Shown: piece after piece, positions 56,753 through 64,000 of the stretch
How positions within the stretch are numbered: the stretch's first letter is position 1
How the letters are laid out: each line of letters begins with the position of its first letter
Origin: Dyella jiangningensis
Lineage (GTDB): Bacteria; Pseudomonadota; Gammaproteobacteria; Xanthomonadales; Rhodanobacteraceae
Reading direction: 5' to 3'
Assembly: GCF_003264855.1 (NCBI RefSeq)
Contig: NZ_NFZS01000004.1
Coordinates: 372,001 to 436,000, forward strand
Length of the DNA: 64,000 nt
Notes under the pieces: generated by a model
Seen by the model: only the letters and a program-made list of their open reading frames with translations
Databases searched by the model: none
Told to the model about the DNA's origin: nothing
Program-made: the position numbers and the translations under genes

Positions 56753-57988
56753 TCAGGCGCGCGTGAAAGTGAAATAAGCCACGTTGTCCGCCAGGCCATC
56801 GGCCTGCGCGAGCATGTGCCGGCTGGCCTCGCTGGCCTGGCGCAGCAGCGACTCATGGGCGCGCATCGCCTCGTCGATCCGGTTGAGCGCCATGCTGGCT
56901 TTCCCCACGCCATGCGATTGCTGTGCGCTGGCGCGGGCGATATGACCGACCACGTCGGTCAATTCGCGCACGCTGTGCACGATCCTGGCCAGCGTGTCGC
57001 CGGAACGGCTCGCGAGCTGCGTACCATCCGCGATCTTTTCGCGGCTGTCGGCGATCAGCTGCTTGATCTCGCCCGCCGCCACCGTGCAGCGCTGGGCGAG
57101 ATCGCGCACTTCGCCTGCCACCACGGCGAATCCACGACCATGCTCACCCGCGCGTGCCGCCTCCACGGCGGCGTTGAGCGCGAGCAGGCGTGTCTGGAAC
57201 GCGATGGCGTCGATGAGCCCCACGATGTCGTCGATGCGCCCACTGGAATGGCCAATGGCGACCATGGCCTGCTGCATCTGCGACACCACCTCGCCGCCGT
57301 CCTCCGCGCACACGCGCGCATCGGCGGCGAGCCGGTCGGCGTGGCGCGCATGCTCGGCGGTTTCCTCCACCGACGCGGACACGGCATCCATGTCTTCGGC
57401 CGTGTCGCGCAATCCGCTGGCATCCTCGCTCAGCTGGCCCGACAGGCCCTGGTTGTCCTTCACCAGCTGTTGCGCGGCGACGTTGACGGCGCCTGCGCCG
57501 TCGCGCACCTTGCGGATCACATTGGCCAGGCGCTCGTCCATGTCACGGAAAGCAGCGCGCAATTCACCGATCTCGTCGGAATAGAGCGCGGGAATGCGGT
57601 TGTCGAGGCGTCCATCGGCCACCATGCGCGCCAGCGCCAGCGCGTCGCGCAGGCGGACCGTCACCGATCGCACGAAGATCCCGTCGAAGATCACCGAAAG
57701 CAGCAGGCCTGCGAGCACGACGCCCAGCGCCACGTTACGGATGTCGTGCCCTTGCGCGGCATGCTTCTGCGCGCCCGCCTCCAGCGACTGGCGCGCGGCC
57801 GTCAGCGAAAGATCGGGGTGCCCGGCCTGCAGCTGGGCGAACACGCTGCTGGCTTCCCTGTAGACCTCATCCGTATTGGCATTCGCACGATCGATGCCAT
57901 AGAGCCCCACCAAACCGGTGACCACCAGGAACAACAGCACCAGCCCTAGCCGCAATCCCATGCGGACCTTGATCGTGTAGCGGATCAT
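56753..57988 (-). CDS. Methyl-accepting chemotaxis-type protein
   Basis: A 411-residue receptor with two membrane helices (about residues 9-30 and 85-105), a short periplasmic part of about 50 residues, a HAMP region (VRLRDALALARMVADGRLDNRI), and the signalling domain with the hairpin tip IAFQTRLLALNAAVEAARAGEHGRGFAVVAGEVRDLAQR. The tip reads FQTR where FQTN is usual. The periplasmic part is much smaller than a Tar-type sensor domain, so it may depend on a partner such as the MHYT protein encoded next. The start at 57988 follows GGGGGGCT. Confidence 0.88.
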   Translation of the reverse strand: MIRYTIKVRMGLRLGLVLLFLVVTGLVGLYGIDRANANTDEVYREASSVFAQLQAGHPDLSLTAARQSLEAGAQKHAAQGHDIRNVALGVVLAGLLLSVIFDGIFVRSVTVRLRDALALARMVADGRLDNRIPALYSDEIGELRAAFRDMDERLANVIRKVRDGAGAVNVAAQQLVKDNQGLSGQLSEDASGLRDTAEDMDAVSASVEETAEHARHADRLAADARVCAEDGGEVVSQMQQAMVAIGHSSGRIDDIVGLIDAIAFQTRLLALNAAVEAARAGEHGRGFAVVAGEVRDLAQRCTVAAGEIKQLIADSREKIADGTQLASRSGDTLARIVHSVRELTDVVGHIARASAQQSHGVGKASMALNRIDEAMRAHESLLRQASEASRHMLAQADGLADNVAYFTFTRA

Positions 57989-58152
57989 CCGAGCCCCCCA
58001 GCTCTTTGTCGCAGCACCGCTTATCGGCAGTTTCGGCACCAACTTGAGGGCGGTTTCGGACCGGCAACGCCAGTTGTCTTATGCTTGGCAGCCGCCGGCC
58101 TGCCGGCACCCGTCCCCAAGGCGCCCGCCTCCGGTTTGCACGAAGGTATCCC

Positions 58153-59184
58153 GTGATCAGATTCCAGGCCGTCCACAAGTCCTACCGCGTCGACGGAAAG
58201 GATGTTCCCGCGCTGCACGCGTTCGACCTCGACATCGTCGACGGCGAGGTGTTCGGCATCATCGGCCATTCGGGCGCCGGCAAATCGACGCTTATACGTC
58301 TGATCAACCTGCTGGAGCGGCCGAGCGGCGGCCACATCCTGGTCGACGGCACCGACATGACGATGCTGAGCGACGCGCAGCTGCGCGAGAAGCGCCAACG
58401 GATCGGCATGATCTTCCAGCACTTCAACCTGCTGGCTTCCCAGACGGTGGCGGAAAACGTCGCCTTCCCGCTGCGCCTCGCCGGCGAGCGCGATGCGGAG
58501 GTCATTCGCCGTCGGGTGGACGAACTGCTCGCCCGCGTGGGGCTGAGCGCCCATGCCGACAAGTTCCCTTCGCAGCTGTCCGGCGGCCAGAAGCAGCGCG
58601 TGGGCATTGCGCGCGCACTGGCCAACCGGCCGTCGATCCTGCTGTGCGACGAGGCAACCAGTGCGCTCGACCCGCAGACCACCGCCGCGGTGCTCGACCT
58701 GCTGGCGGAGATCAATCGCGAATTGAAGCTGACCATCGTGCTGATCACGCACGAAATGGACGTGGTGCGGCGCGTGTGCGATCGCGTGGCCGTGCTGGAT
58801 GCGGGCACCATCGTGGAGAGCGGCGCGGTGGCGGATGTGTTCCTGCATCCCAAGCACCCCACCACGCGTCGCTTCGTCAACGAGGCGCTGCCCGAGGAGG
58901 CTGCCGGCGAACAGGCACCATTCGCGAACGTGCCCGGACGCATCCTGCGCCTGTCGTTCCGCGGCGAAGCCACCTGGACGCCGGCGCTGGGGCGCGTGGC
59001 TCGCGAAACCGACGTGGATTTCAACATCCTCGCCGGCCGCATCGATCGCATCAAGAACCTGCCCTACGGCCAGCTCACCCTGGCCATGCAGGGCGCCCGT
59101 GTCGACGAGGCGTTGGCCAGCCTGCGCCAGGCGGGCATCGAAGTCGAAGAAATCACCACGCTGTCGCCGGAGAACCGCGCATGA
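58153..59184 (+). CDS. metN: D/L-methionine ABC transporter, ATPase
   Basis: ATPase of the methionine importer. The 343-residue protein has Walker [14 protein letters not shown], signature [15 protein letters not shown], Walker [16 protein letters not shown], the switch His in [14 protein letters not shown], and the C-terminal ACT-like NIL domain ([22 protein letters not shown] to EVEEITTL) that binds methionine for feedback inhibition. A GTG at 58153 (V-I-R-F-Q-A) is the likely start, with GAAGG eight bases upstream; an in-frame ATG at 58081 adds an Arg/Pro-rich leader unlike the family. Confidence 0.92.
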   Translation: MIRFQAVHKSYRVDGKDVPALHAFDLDIVDGEVFGIIGHSGAGKSTLIRLINLLERPSGGHILVDGTDMTMLSDAQLREKRQRIGMIFQHFNLLASQTVAENVAFPLRLAGERDAEVIRRRVDELLARVGLSAHADKFPSQLSGGQKQRVGIARALANRPSILLCDEATSALDPQTTAAVLDLLAEINRELKLTIVLITHEMDVVRRVCDRVAVLDAGTIVESGAVADVFLHPKHPTTRRFVNEALPEEAAGEQAPFANVPGRILRLSFRGEATWTPALGRVARETDVDFNILAGRIDRIKNLPYGQLTLAMQGARVDEALASLRQAGIEVEEITTLSPENRA

Positions 59185-59864
59185 ACTCGCCGCTGCAGAG
59201 TCTGTTTCCCAACATCGACGACTGGAGCGAGATCGGCCGCGCCTGCATCGACACCCTGCTGATGCTGGGCGGCTCGCTTCTGCTCACCGTGGCGATCGGC
59301 CTACCGCTCGGCGTGCTGCTCTACCTCACCGGCAAGGGCCAGCTGCGCGCCATGCCCAAGCTGTACGCCATCCTTTCGCTGGTGGTGAACATCCTGCGCT
59401 CGATCCCTTTCATCATCCTGATGATCGTGCTGATGCCGCTCACCTATGTGCTGGTAGGCACCAAGCTGGGCATTCGTGGCGCGATCCCGCCGCTGGTGAT
59501 CGGCGCCGCGCCGTTCTTCGCGCGCCTGGTGGAAACCGCCTTGCGCGAAGTGCAGCGCGGCGTGATCGAGGCCAGCCAGGCGATGGGCGCCAGCACCTGG
59601 CAGATCGTGCGACATGTATTGCTCCCGGAGGCTCGCGGAGGCCTGATTGCGGGCACCACGGTCACTGCCATCGCGCTGGTGGGCTATACCGCCATGGGTG
59701 GCGCCATCGGCGCCGGCGGTTTGGGCGACCTGGCCTACCGTTACGGCTATCTCAGCTACAAGTCGGACTACATGCTGGTCACGGTGGTGCTGCTCATCGT
59801 GCTGGTCCAGATACTGCAGATGCTGGGCGACCGCATCGTGGCGCATTACACGCGTCACCAGTGA
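59181..59864 (+). CDS. metI: D/L-methionine ABC transporter, permease
   Basis: Membrane subunit of the methionine importer, 227 residues with five hydrophobic segments. The EAA-type loop that docks the ATPase is [22 protein letters not shown]. Other conserved segments are [22 protein letters not shown] and [23 protein letters not shown]. The ATG overlaps the metN TGA (ATGA). Confidence 0.95.
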   Translation: MNSPLQSLFPNIDDWSEIGRACIDTLLMLGGSLLLTVAIGLPLGVLLYLTGKGQLRAMPKLYAILSLVVNILRSIPFIILMIVLMPLTYVLVGTKLGIRGAIPPLVIGAAPFFARLVETALREVQRGVIEASQAMGASTWQIVRHVLLPEARGGLIAGTTVTAIALVGYTAMGGAIGAGGLGDLAYRYGYLSYKSDYMLVTVVLLIVLVQILQMLGDRIVAHYTRHQ

Positions 59865-59929
59865 CGCGTTTTTGCATCCGGCGGTATGGACGGCTATTCT
59901 GTTGCGCCGCATCACAGAAACCTTCCGTC

Positions 59930-60739
59930 ATGACGAAGATGCATAAGCTCATTGCCATTCTTTCCGGCCTGCTCCTGCTGGCGGGCTGTTCTTCGTCCAA
60001 CGGCGGTGGTGAAGCAGCCGGCCAGAAGCTGGTGGTCGCCGCCACCGCCGTGCCGCACGCGGAGATCCTCAAGCAGGTCAAGCCGATCCTGGCGAAGGAA
60101 GGCGTGGACCTGGAGGTCAAGGTGTTCGCCGACTACGTCCAGCCCAATACGCAGGTGCTGGAGAAGTCGATCGACGCCAACTATTTCCAGACCAAGCCCT
60201 ACCTCGATGCGTTCAACCGCGAGCGCGGCACCAACCTGACCATCGTGACGGGCGTGCACATCGAGCCGTTCGGCGCATACTCGCGCAAGCTCAAGGCGAT
60301 CGACCAGCTGCCCGACGGCGCCACCGTCACCCTGCCGAACGACCCTAGCAACAATAGTCGCGCCCTGCTCCTGCTGGCCAAGCACGGCATCATCACGCTG
60401 AAGGATCCGAGCAACGAGCTGTCCACGCTGAAGGACATCACCGCGAATCCGAAGCAGCTGAAGTTCCGCGAGCTGGAAGCGGCGATGCTGCCGCGCACGC
60501 TGGACGAAGTGGATCTCGCCCTGATCAACACCAATTACGCGCTGGCCGCGGGCCTCAACCCGACCAAGGACGCGCTGCTGATCGAGGACAAGGATTCGCC
60601 GTACGTGAACTACCTGGTGGCGCGTCCGGACAACAAGGACGACCCGCGCATCCAGAAGCTGGCGAAAGCGCTGACCAGCCCGGAAGTAAAGCAGTTCATC
60701 GAGCAGAAGTACCAGGGCGCGGTGCTGCCGGCGTTCTAA
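59930..60739 (+). CDS. metQ: D/L-methionine-binding lipoprotein
   Basis: Substrate-binding lipoprotein of the methionine importer, 269 residues. A lipobox (LLLLAGC) at residues 13-19, then the NLPA fold with VVAATAVPHAEILKQVKPILAKEG, VFADYVQPNTQVLEKSIDANYFQTKPYL, LPNDPSNNSRALLLL and LALINTNYALAAGLNP. The start is ATG at 59930; an ATG at 59939 is possible. It is the third gene of the metNIQ operon, 65 bases after metI; two REP doublets follow. Confidence 0.95.
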   Translation: MTKMHKLIAILSGLLLLAGCSSSNGGGEAAGQKLVVAATAVPHAEILKQVKPILAKEGVDLEVKVFADYVQPNTQVLEKSIDANYFQTKPYLDAFNRERGTNLTIVTGVHIEPFGAYSRKLKAIDQLPDGATVTLPNDPSNNSRALLLLAKHGIITLKDPSNELSTLKDITANPKQLKFRELEAAMLPRTLDEVDLALINTNYALAAGLNPTKDALLIEDKDSPYVNYLVARPDNKDDPRIQKLAKALTSPEVKQFIEQKYQGAVLPAF

Positions 60740-60763
60740 ACCACAACCAGCCCCGCCCCCTTA

Positions 60764-60955
60764 TGTAGGAGCGCACCCAGTGCGCGATCAGCCAACGGAG
60801 CGGTGAAACCGTCTCGCCGCGGTCGCCCACTGGGTGGGCTCCTACAGAAATAGAGCTGCGCCTCGCTTTACCTGTAGGAGCGCACCCAGTGCGCGACAAG
60901 CCAACGGAGCGGTGAAGCCGCAACGCCGCGGTCGCCCAATGGGTGGGCTCCTACA
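60764..60955. repeat. Two REP doublets between metQ and pncB
   Basis: Units at 60764-60846 and 60873-60955, each with the TGTAGGAGCGCACCCAGTGC arm, CCAACGGAGCGGTGAA centre and an inverted arm (TGGGTGGGCTCCTACA). They separate two convergent genes and may act as transcript-end hairpins. Confidence 0.88.
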
Positions 60956-60975
60956 GGGGAAGACGCCCGCCCAGC

Positions 60976-62178
60976 TCAGGCAACCGCTGTCGCCCGATCA
61001 GGCTCTACGGGAATCTCGAAGACCTGCCGCAGGTAGGCCACATAGGCACTGTCCTCGCACATGTTCTTGCCCGGCGAGTCGCTGATCTTCGCCACCGGCT
61101 GGCCGTTGCAGCGGATCATCTTGATGACGATCTGCAGCGCCTCCGGCCCTACGTCGTTGGTGAGATTGGTGCCGACGCCGAAGGCCAGCTGGCAACGGCC
61201 ATGGAAGTGCTTGTACAGCGCCATCACCTTGGGAATGTCCAGGCCGTCGCTGAACACCAGGATCTTGGTGCGCGGGTCCACGCGGTTCGCACGGTAGTGC
61301 GCCAGCACGCGCTCGCCCCAGGCGAACGGATCGCCCGAGTCGTGCCGCGTGCCGTCGAACAGCTTGCAGAAGTACATGTCGAAATCGCGCAGGAACGCGC
61401 TCAGTCCGTAGACGTCCGACAGCGCGATGCCCAGGTCGCCGCGGTATTCGCGGGCCCAGGTTTCCAGCGCCGCCACCTGCGAGTCGCGCAGGCGAGGGCC
61501 GAGGGCCTGGTGCGCCTGCAGATACTCGTGCGCCAGCGTGCCCAGCGGCGTCAGGCCGAGCTTCCACGCCAGCCATACGTTGCTGGTCCCGGCGAACTGT
61601 TCGCCCAGGCCGTCGCGCAGCGCGGTCACCACTTCCTCGTGCCATCGGCGCGAAAAACGCCGGCGCGTGCCGTAATCGGCGATCTTGCAGCCCGCAAAAC
61701 CATCGGTATCGCGTAGCAGGGCGATCTTGTCGCGCAGTCGCCGACGCCCTTCACCGAGATCCAGACCCGGCCGGGTATTGCGGAAATACACCTCGTTGAT
61801 GATCGCCAGCAGCGGCACTTCGAACAGGATGGTGTGCAGCCAGGGGCCACGGATGCGGATCTCGATCTCGCCCCGTCCGGCCTGCGCGGGCTGAATGTCG
61901 ACGTACTTGGCATTGAGCTGGAACAGTCCCAGGAAATCGACGAAGTCGCTCTTGATGAAACGCCAGCTGCGCAGGTAGTCCAGTTCCTTCGGCGTGAAGC
62001 GCAGCGAGCACAGCTGGTGCAGTTCGGCGCGGATCTCGTCGATATACGGCACCAGGTCGATGCCGGGGTTGCGGCACTTGAACTTGTACTCGACCTGGGC
62101 GGCCGGATAGTGGTGCAGCACCACCTGCATCATGGAGAACTTGTACAGGTCGGTGTCGAGCAGGGAGGAAACGATCAT
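60976..62178 (-). CDS. pncB: Nicotinate phosphoribosyltransferase
   Basis: First step of the Preiss-Handler pathway: nicotinate + PRPP + ATP to nicotinate mononucleotide. The 400-residue protein starts [25 protein letters not shown] and contains FFKCxx-like [44 protein letters not shown] and the phosphorylated His motif [21 protein letters not shown]. Full length. With pncC at 12 kb it belongs to pyridine nucleotide salvage. A minus-strand -10-like GATAAT at 62216-62211 would start the mRNA about 26 bases before the ATG, downstream of the sRNA terminator. Confidence 0.95.
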   Translation of the reverse strand: MIVSSLLDTDLYKFSMMQVVLHHYPAAQVEYKFKCRNPGIDLVPYIDEIRAELHQLCSLRFTPKELDYLRSWRFIKSDFVDFLGLFQLNAKYVDIQPAQAGRGEIEIRIRGPWLHTILFEVPLLAIINEVYFRNTRPGLDLGEGRRRLRDKIALLRDTDGFAGCKIADYGTRRRFSRRWHEEVVTALRDGLGEQFAGTSNVWLAWKLGLTPLGTLAHEYLQAHQALGPRLRDSQVAALETWAREYRGDLGIALSDVYGLSAFLRDFDMYFCKLFDGTRHDSGDPFAWGERVLAHYRANRVDPRTKILVFSDGLDIPKVMALYKHFHGRCQLAFGVGTNLTNDVGPEALQIVIKMIRCNGQPVAKISDSPGKNMCEDSAYVAYLRQVFEIPVEPDRATAVA

Positions 62179-62260
62179 CGGTCGCTCGCGCGGCGCGGGG
62201 GAAGGGTTGGATTATCCCGCTCCGGATGCCGGTGGCGCGAGCGCACGGGTCACGCAGGCA

Positions 62261-62395
62261 AATAAAAACCCCGGTAGCCAGGGGAGGGGCTACCGGGGTT
62301 TTGTCAGGCCGGTCCTAACAAAGAGGGGGAAATGGGACCGACCCCCCAGTGGCACGACGAAGCTGCACCACTTCCTGTCGCCGTCACGGCGATAC
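62261..62395 (-). ncRNA. Candidate structured small RNA with C-rich loop
   Basis: Minus strand. A promoter-like TTGAAC (62430-62425), 17 bases and CACTAA (62407-62402) precede the segment, and the terminator at 62265-62302 ends it, so the RNA would be about 130 bases. It can form a small hairpin (TCGCCG-TGA-CGGCGA), a hairpin around AGTGG/CCACT, and a nine-pair stem GGTCGGTCC / GGACCGGCC whose loop is C/U-rich (CATTTCCCCCTCTTTG). A CCCCCUCUUU loop could pair with ribosome-binding sites, as C-rich loops of other bacterial sRNAs do. There is no coding potential. Confidence 0.6.
62265..62302 (-). terminator. Strong Rho-independent terminator with no protein gene before it
   Basis: A perfect 15-bp stem (AAAACCCCGGTAGCC / GGCTACCGGGGTTTT) around an eight-base loop is followed on the minus strand by TATTTG after the T run. 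No coding gene ends here on either strand. Confidence 0.85.
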
Positions 62396-62455
62396 GGTTG
62401 GTTAGTGTGGGCCGCGGGGACCTAGTTCAAGCGTCCCCGTGGATTCGTTCAGCTT

Positions 62456-62483
62456 TTGGCAAGCTGGCGGAGCCGCCTACAAT
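62456..62483 (+). promoter_or_regulatory. Predicted promoter of the cytochrome c gene
   Basis: TTGGCA (62456-62461), 16-base spacer, TACAAT (62478-62483). Transcription would start near 62490, about 22 bases before the ATG at 62512. Confidence 0.7.
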
Positions 62484-62511
62484 CGGCGCCCTTGCCCTTG
62501 GGAAAACTCCG

Positions 62512-63333
62512 ATGCCTGCCCTGCTCCGCCGCCTGTGCATGCTCGCCCTCTGCGTGGCCCTGCCCCTGCGCGCCGCCGAGCTGACTGTCGACCTTGGCCA
62601 TGGCGCGCGCACCTACCGCACGGAGCAGCTGCTGGCCCGCGGCGACGCCCGCACGATCGACATTCCCGACGATGTGTCGTTCAAGCGCGCCATGCGCTAC
62701 CGCGCCGTGCCATTGAAGGCCTTGCTGCAGGGCGCGAGACCGGAGGATGCGCTGCTGTTCGTGGCCTCCGACGGCTTCGCCGCCGAGATCCCCGCCACGA
62801 CGATCCTGCAGGCGCATGGCTCGGAAGCGTGGCTGGCTGTCGAAGAACCCGCCCGCCCGTGGCCGCCGCTCGCCGAGAACAAGGTTGCAGGCCCGTTCTA
62901 CGTGGTGTGGACCGACCCGCAGGCCATGCGCATCGGGCCGGAACAGTGGCCGTTCCAGCTGGCCGCCATCCGTCGCCTCGCACCCGTGGCGGAACGCTTC
63001 CCGGGCATCGTGCCCGATCTGGCGCTGAAACCCGACGGAGCGGTCCGCAAGGGTTTTGCCGTGTTCCAGCGCACCTGCTTCGCCTGCCACACGCTCAACG
63101 GCCAGGGCGAAGCCCGGCTGGGCCCTGATCTCAACATTCCGCACAATCCCACCGAGTACCTGCGGGAAGACCTGCTCCGCGCCTACATCCGCGACCCGCA
63201 ATCGCTCAGGCACTGGCCGCAGGCGCGGATGCCGGGCTTCGACCGCCAGGCGCTTTCGGATGCGGAGCTCGATGAGCTGCTTGCCTACCTGCGCCATATG
63301 AGCGGGCGCAAAGCGCATCCCACATCGCCTTAA
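62512..63333 (+). CDS. Periplasmic cytochrome c with oxidoreductase-like N-domain
   Basis: A 273-residue exported protein. The signal peptide (MPALLRRLCMLALCVALPLRA) ends near AAE. The middle part (VPLKALLQGARPEDALLFVASDGFAAEIPATTIL, GPFYVVWTDP) resembles the substrate-domain fold of molybdopterin sulfite-oxidase-like proteins but has no cofactor ligand visible. The C-terminal 100 residues are a cytochrome c: FQRTCFACHTLNGQGEARLGPDL (CxxCH) with a likely Met axial ligand in QARMPGFDRQAL. The last codons (PTSP-stop) take their TAA from the inverted-repeat element. The start at 62512 agrees with the promoter. Confidence 0.82.
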   Translation: MPALLRRLCMLALCVALPLRAAELTVDLGHGARTYRTEQLLARGDARTIDIPDDVSFKRAMRYRAVPLKALLQGARPEDALLFVASDGFAAEIPATTILQAHGSEAWLAVEEPARPWPPLAENKVAGPFYVVWTDPQAMRIGPEQWPFQLAAIRRLAPVAERFPGIVPDLALKPDGAVRKGFAVFQRTCFACHTLNGQGEARLGPDLNIPHNPTEYLREDLLRAYIRDPQSLRHWPQARMPGFDRQALSDAELDELLAYLRHMSGRKAHPTSP

Positions 63334-63690
63334 GGCAACACTGACTAAGTATTGCCGTCGTCATGATGTCTGGAAGGCTCGCCGGCTGTGTCGCGTGGCG
63401 CCGGGAAGACTGGCCGTCTTGCCAAGCCGCGCGGCACGGTAGGCGGGCCTTCCAGACATCACCCATCATTGAAAATTCAACCGGCTGGGCCCGCCCTGTC
63501 TGTCCGCACGCCTTCGGTCCGCTGGCTCGACAGACGGCCAGTCTGCCTTCCTCGCTCCTCAAGGCTGCGGCCATCCATGGCCGCTGCCCGCGTGCGCCAA
63601 CGGCCCTGTGGCCTGCGAACAGACGGGGCGGGTGACGACGCGAAGCTAGTCCCGTGGGACGACGGCAATACTTCGTCAGTGTTGCCTTAA
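63330..63690. repeat. MITE-like element, family B, 33-bp terminal inverted repeats
   Basis: Ends 63330-63362 and 63658-63690 (outer bases TTAAGGCAACACTGAC) are inverted repeats with one mismatch. A second, inner inverted pair lies at 63365-63383 and 63442-63460 (GATGTCTGGAAGGC). It is 361 bp and has no coding sequence. CCTTAAGG occurs at both junctions. The core has GCGAACAGACGG and GTGCGCCAACGG, similar in style to family A. Confidence 0.85.
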
Positions 63691-64000
63691 GGTTCACCGC
63701 TGGCGGCGAGCCGTTGCTGCAGGGCCTGCTCACGCTGCGCCGCGGGCAGCCGCGAGAGCGCCCGCACGTTGGTGTAGAACGCGGGCCACTGCCCTTCGGC
63801 CTGCCGGAACAGCGTGGCGAAGGCCGGCGTCCAGCGGTCGTAGAGCCCGAACGGCAGCAGCCGCGCGTTGTTGATCGGTGCAGCCACCCACGCATCGTAA
63901 CGATGATCGTCCGGCCAGTTCTTCGCACGCCACTGCGCGTAATGCGCGCGGAAATCGGCGATCTCACGCTGCTTGCCGGCTTCCATGGCGGACGCGTCGA
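63687..64000 (-). CDS. Putative aminopeptidase (PF10023-like), C-terminal part
   Basis: The frame enters from beyond the window (the ATG at 63986 is internal) and the visible 105 residues read EAGKQREIADFRAHYAQWRAKNW, YDAWVAAPINNARLLPFGLYDRWTPAFATLFRQAEGQWPAFYTNV, LPAAQREQALQQRLAASGEP. The NNARL-x-x-x-x-YDRWxPAF pattern and the W-FY-V ending match the C-terminus of the putative aminopeptidase family PF10023. The stop TAA is contributed by the inverted-repeat element. The metal site would be upstream and is not visible. Confidence 0.75.
   Translation of the reverse strand, partial: DASAMEAGKQREIADFRAHYAQWRAKNWPDDHRYDAWVAAPINNARLLPFGLYDRWTPAFATLFRQAEGQWPAFYTNVRALSRLPAAQREQALQQRLAASGEP

Larger units (their letters stand above)
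62179..62511. other. 333-base gap with sRNA candidate and two promoters
   Basis: Divergent region between pncB and the cytochrome gene. It holds a strong terminator, a probable minus-strand small RNA ending at it, and a good plus-strand promoter for the cytochrome gene. A frame opening at 62332 on the plus strand is an extension of the cytochrome frame, not a separate gene. Confidence 0.6.

Noticed and set aside
58043..58153. A SAM or methionine riboswitch upstream of metN
   Set aside because: The 110-base leader has no recognisable SAM-riboswitch core or paired elements.
63363..63690. Frames inside the family B element as a possible transposase
   Set aside because: Too short, in several frames, with no DDE or HUH motif; the element appears non-autonomous.

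Overview
The window is a chromosomal segment from a GC-rich (about 65%) gammaproteobacterium. The gene set fits the Xanthomonadales/Lysobacterales, most likely Rhodanobacteraceae (Dyella, Luteibacter or Rhodanobacter type). It has the recA-recX-alaS-csrA-tRNA-Ser order of gammaproteobacteria, an S53 (sedolisin-type) secreted protein, a PldA with an N-terminal Cys motif, two near-identical cold-shock genes and many REP doublets whose arms begin with GTAGGAGCGCACCCAGTGCG. The taxon is inferred from protein families and not from a marker search. I saw no phage, plasmid, CRISPR or rRNA genes; most of the window is core genome.

Layout. 0-5.6 kb: polyphosphate metabolism (ppk1 fragment, ppx), a periplasmic cyclophilin, lpxH and a methyltransferase. 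5.7-6.2 kb: a tandem repeat of about 185 bp abutting tRNA-Ser(GCT). 6.2-12.6 kb, minus strand: pncC, recA, a DUF442 phosphatase-like membrane protein, a 51-residue membrane protein, recX, alaS, csrA. In this assembly recA carries a one-base deletion and alaS carries two compensating indels. 12.7-15.2 kb: two exported hydrolases (M19 dipeptidase-like and amidohydrolase). 15.4-24.75 kb: a six-gene assimilatory nitrate operon (narK-nirB-nirD-nasA-cysG-hemD) preceded by a convincing sigma-54 promoter and an NtrC-type palindrome. 25-34 kb: mutS, an S53 homologue whose catalytic residues appear replaced, exonuclease III, and katG with an OxyR-like operator. 34-44 kb: a receiver-domain protein, hslR, a REP array, an AEC transporter, htpG, htpX, gluQ, phbB, tcdA, a cytochrome c' type protein and an Mpo1-like protein. 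44-53 kb: pirin, OYE-type oxidoreductase, alpha/beta hydrolase, two csp genes, a lipoprotein, a YcaQ-type glycosylase, pldA and small exported proteins. 53-64 kb: slyD, dacB, gpx, an MHYT sensor paired with a small chemoreceptor, metNIQ, pncB, a candidate small RNA, a periplasmic cytochrome c, and the 3' part of an aminopeptidase gene.

Themes. The nitrate operon supplies uptake, both reductases and the siroheme cofactor pathway, under apparent nitrogen control. Several stress functions occur: HtpG, HtpX, HslR, KatG, Gpx, MutS and Xth. Intergenic space is colonised by at least four repeat classes: REP doublets, two families with terminal inverted repeats, and the tRNA-linked tandem repeat. Some copies supply stop codons or altered C-termini to neighbouring genes.

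The points most worth following are the indels in recA and alaS, the S53 pseudo-peptidase, the sigma-54/NtrC region, the candidate small RNA at 62.26-62.40 kb, the MHYT-chemoreceptor pair and the terminal-inverted-repeat elements. I did not find a clearly new multi-gene system.
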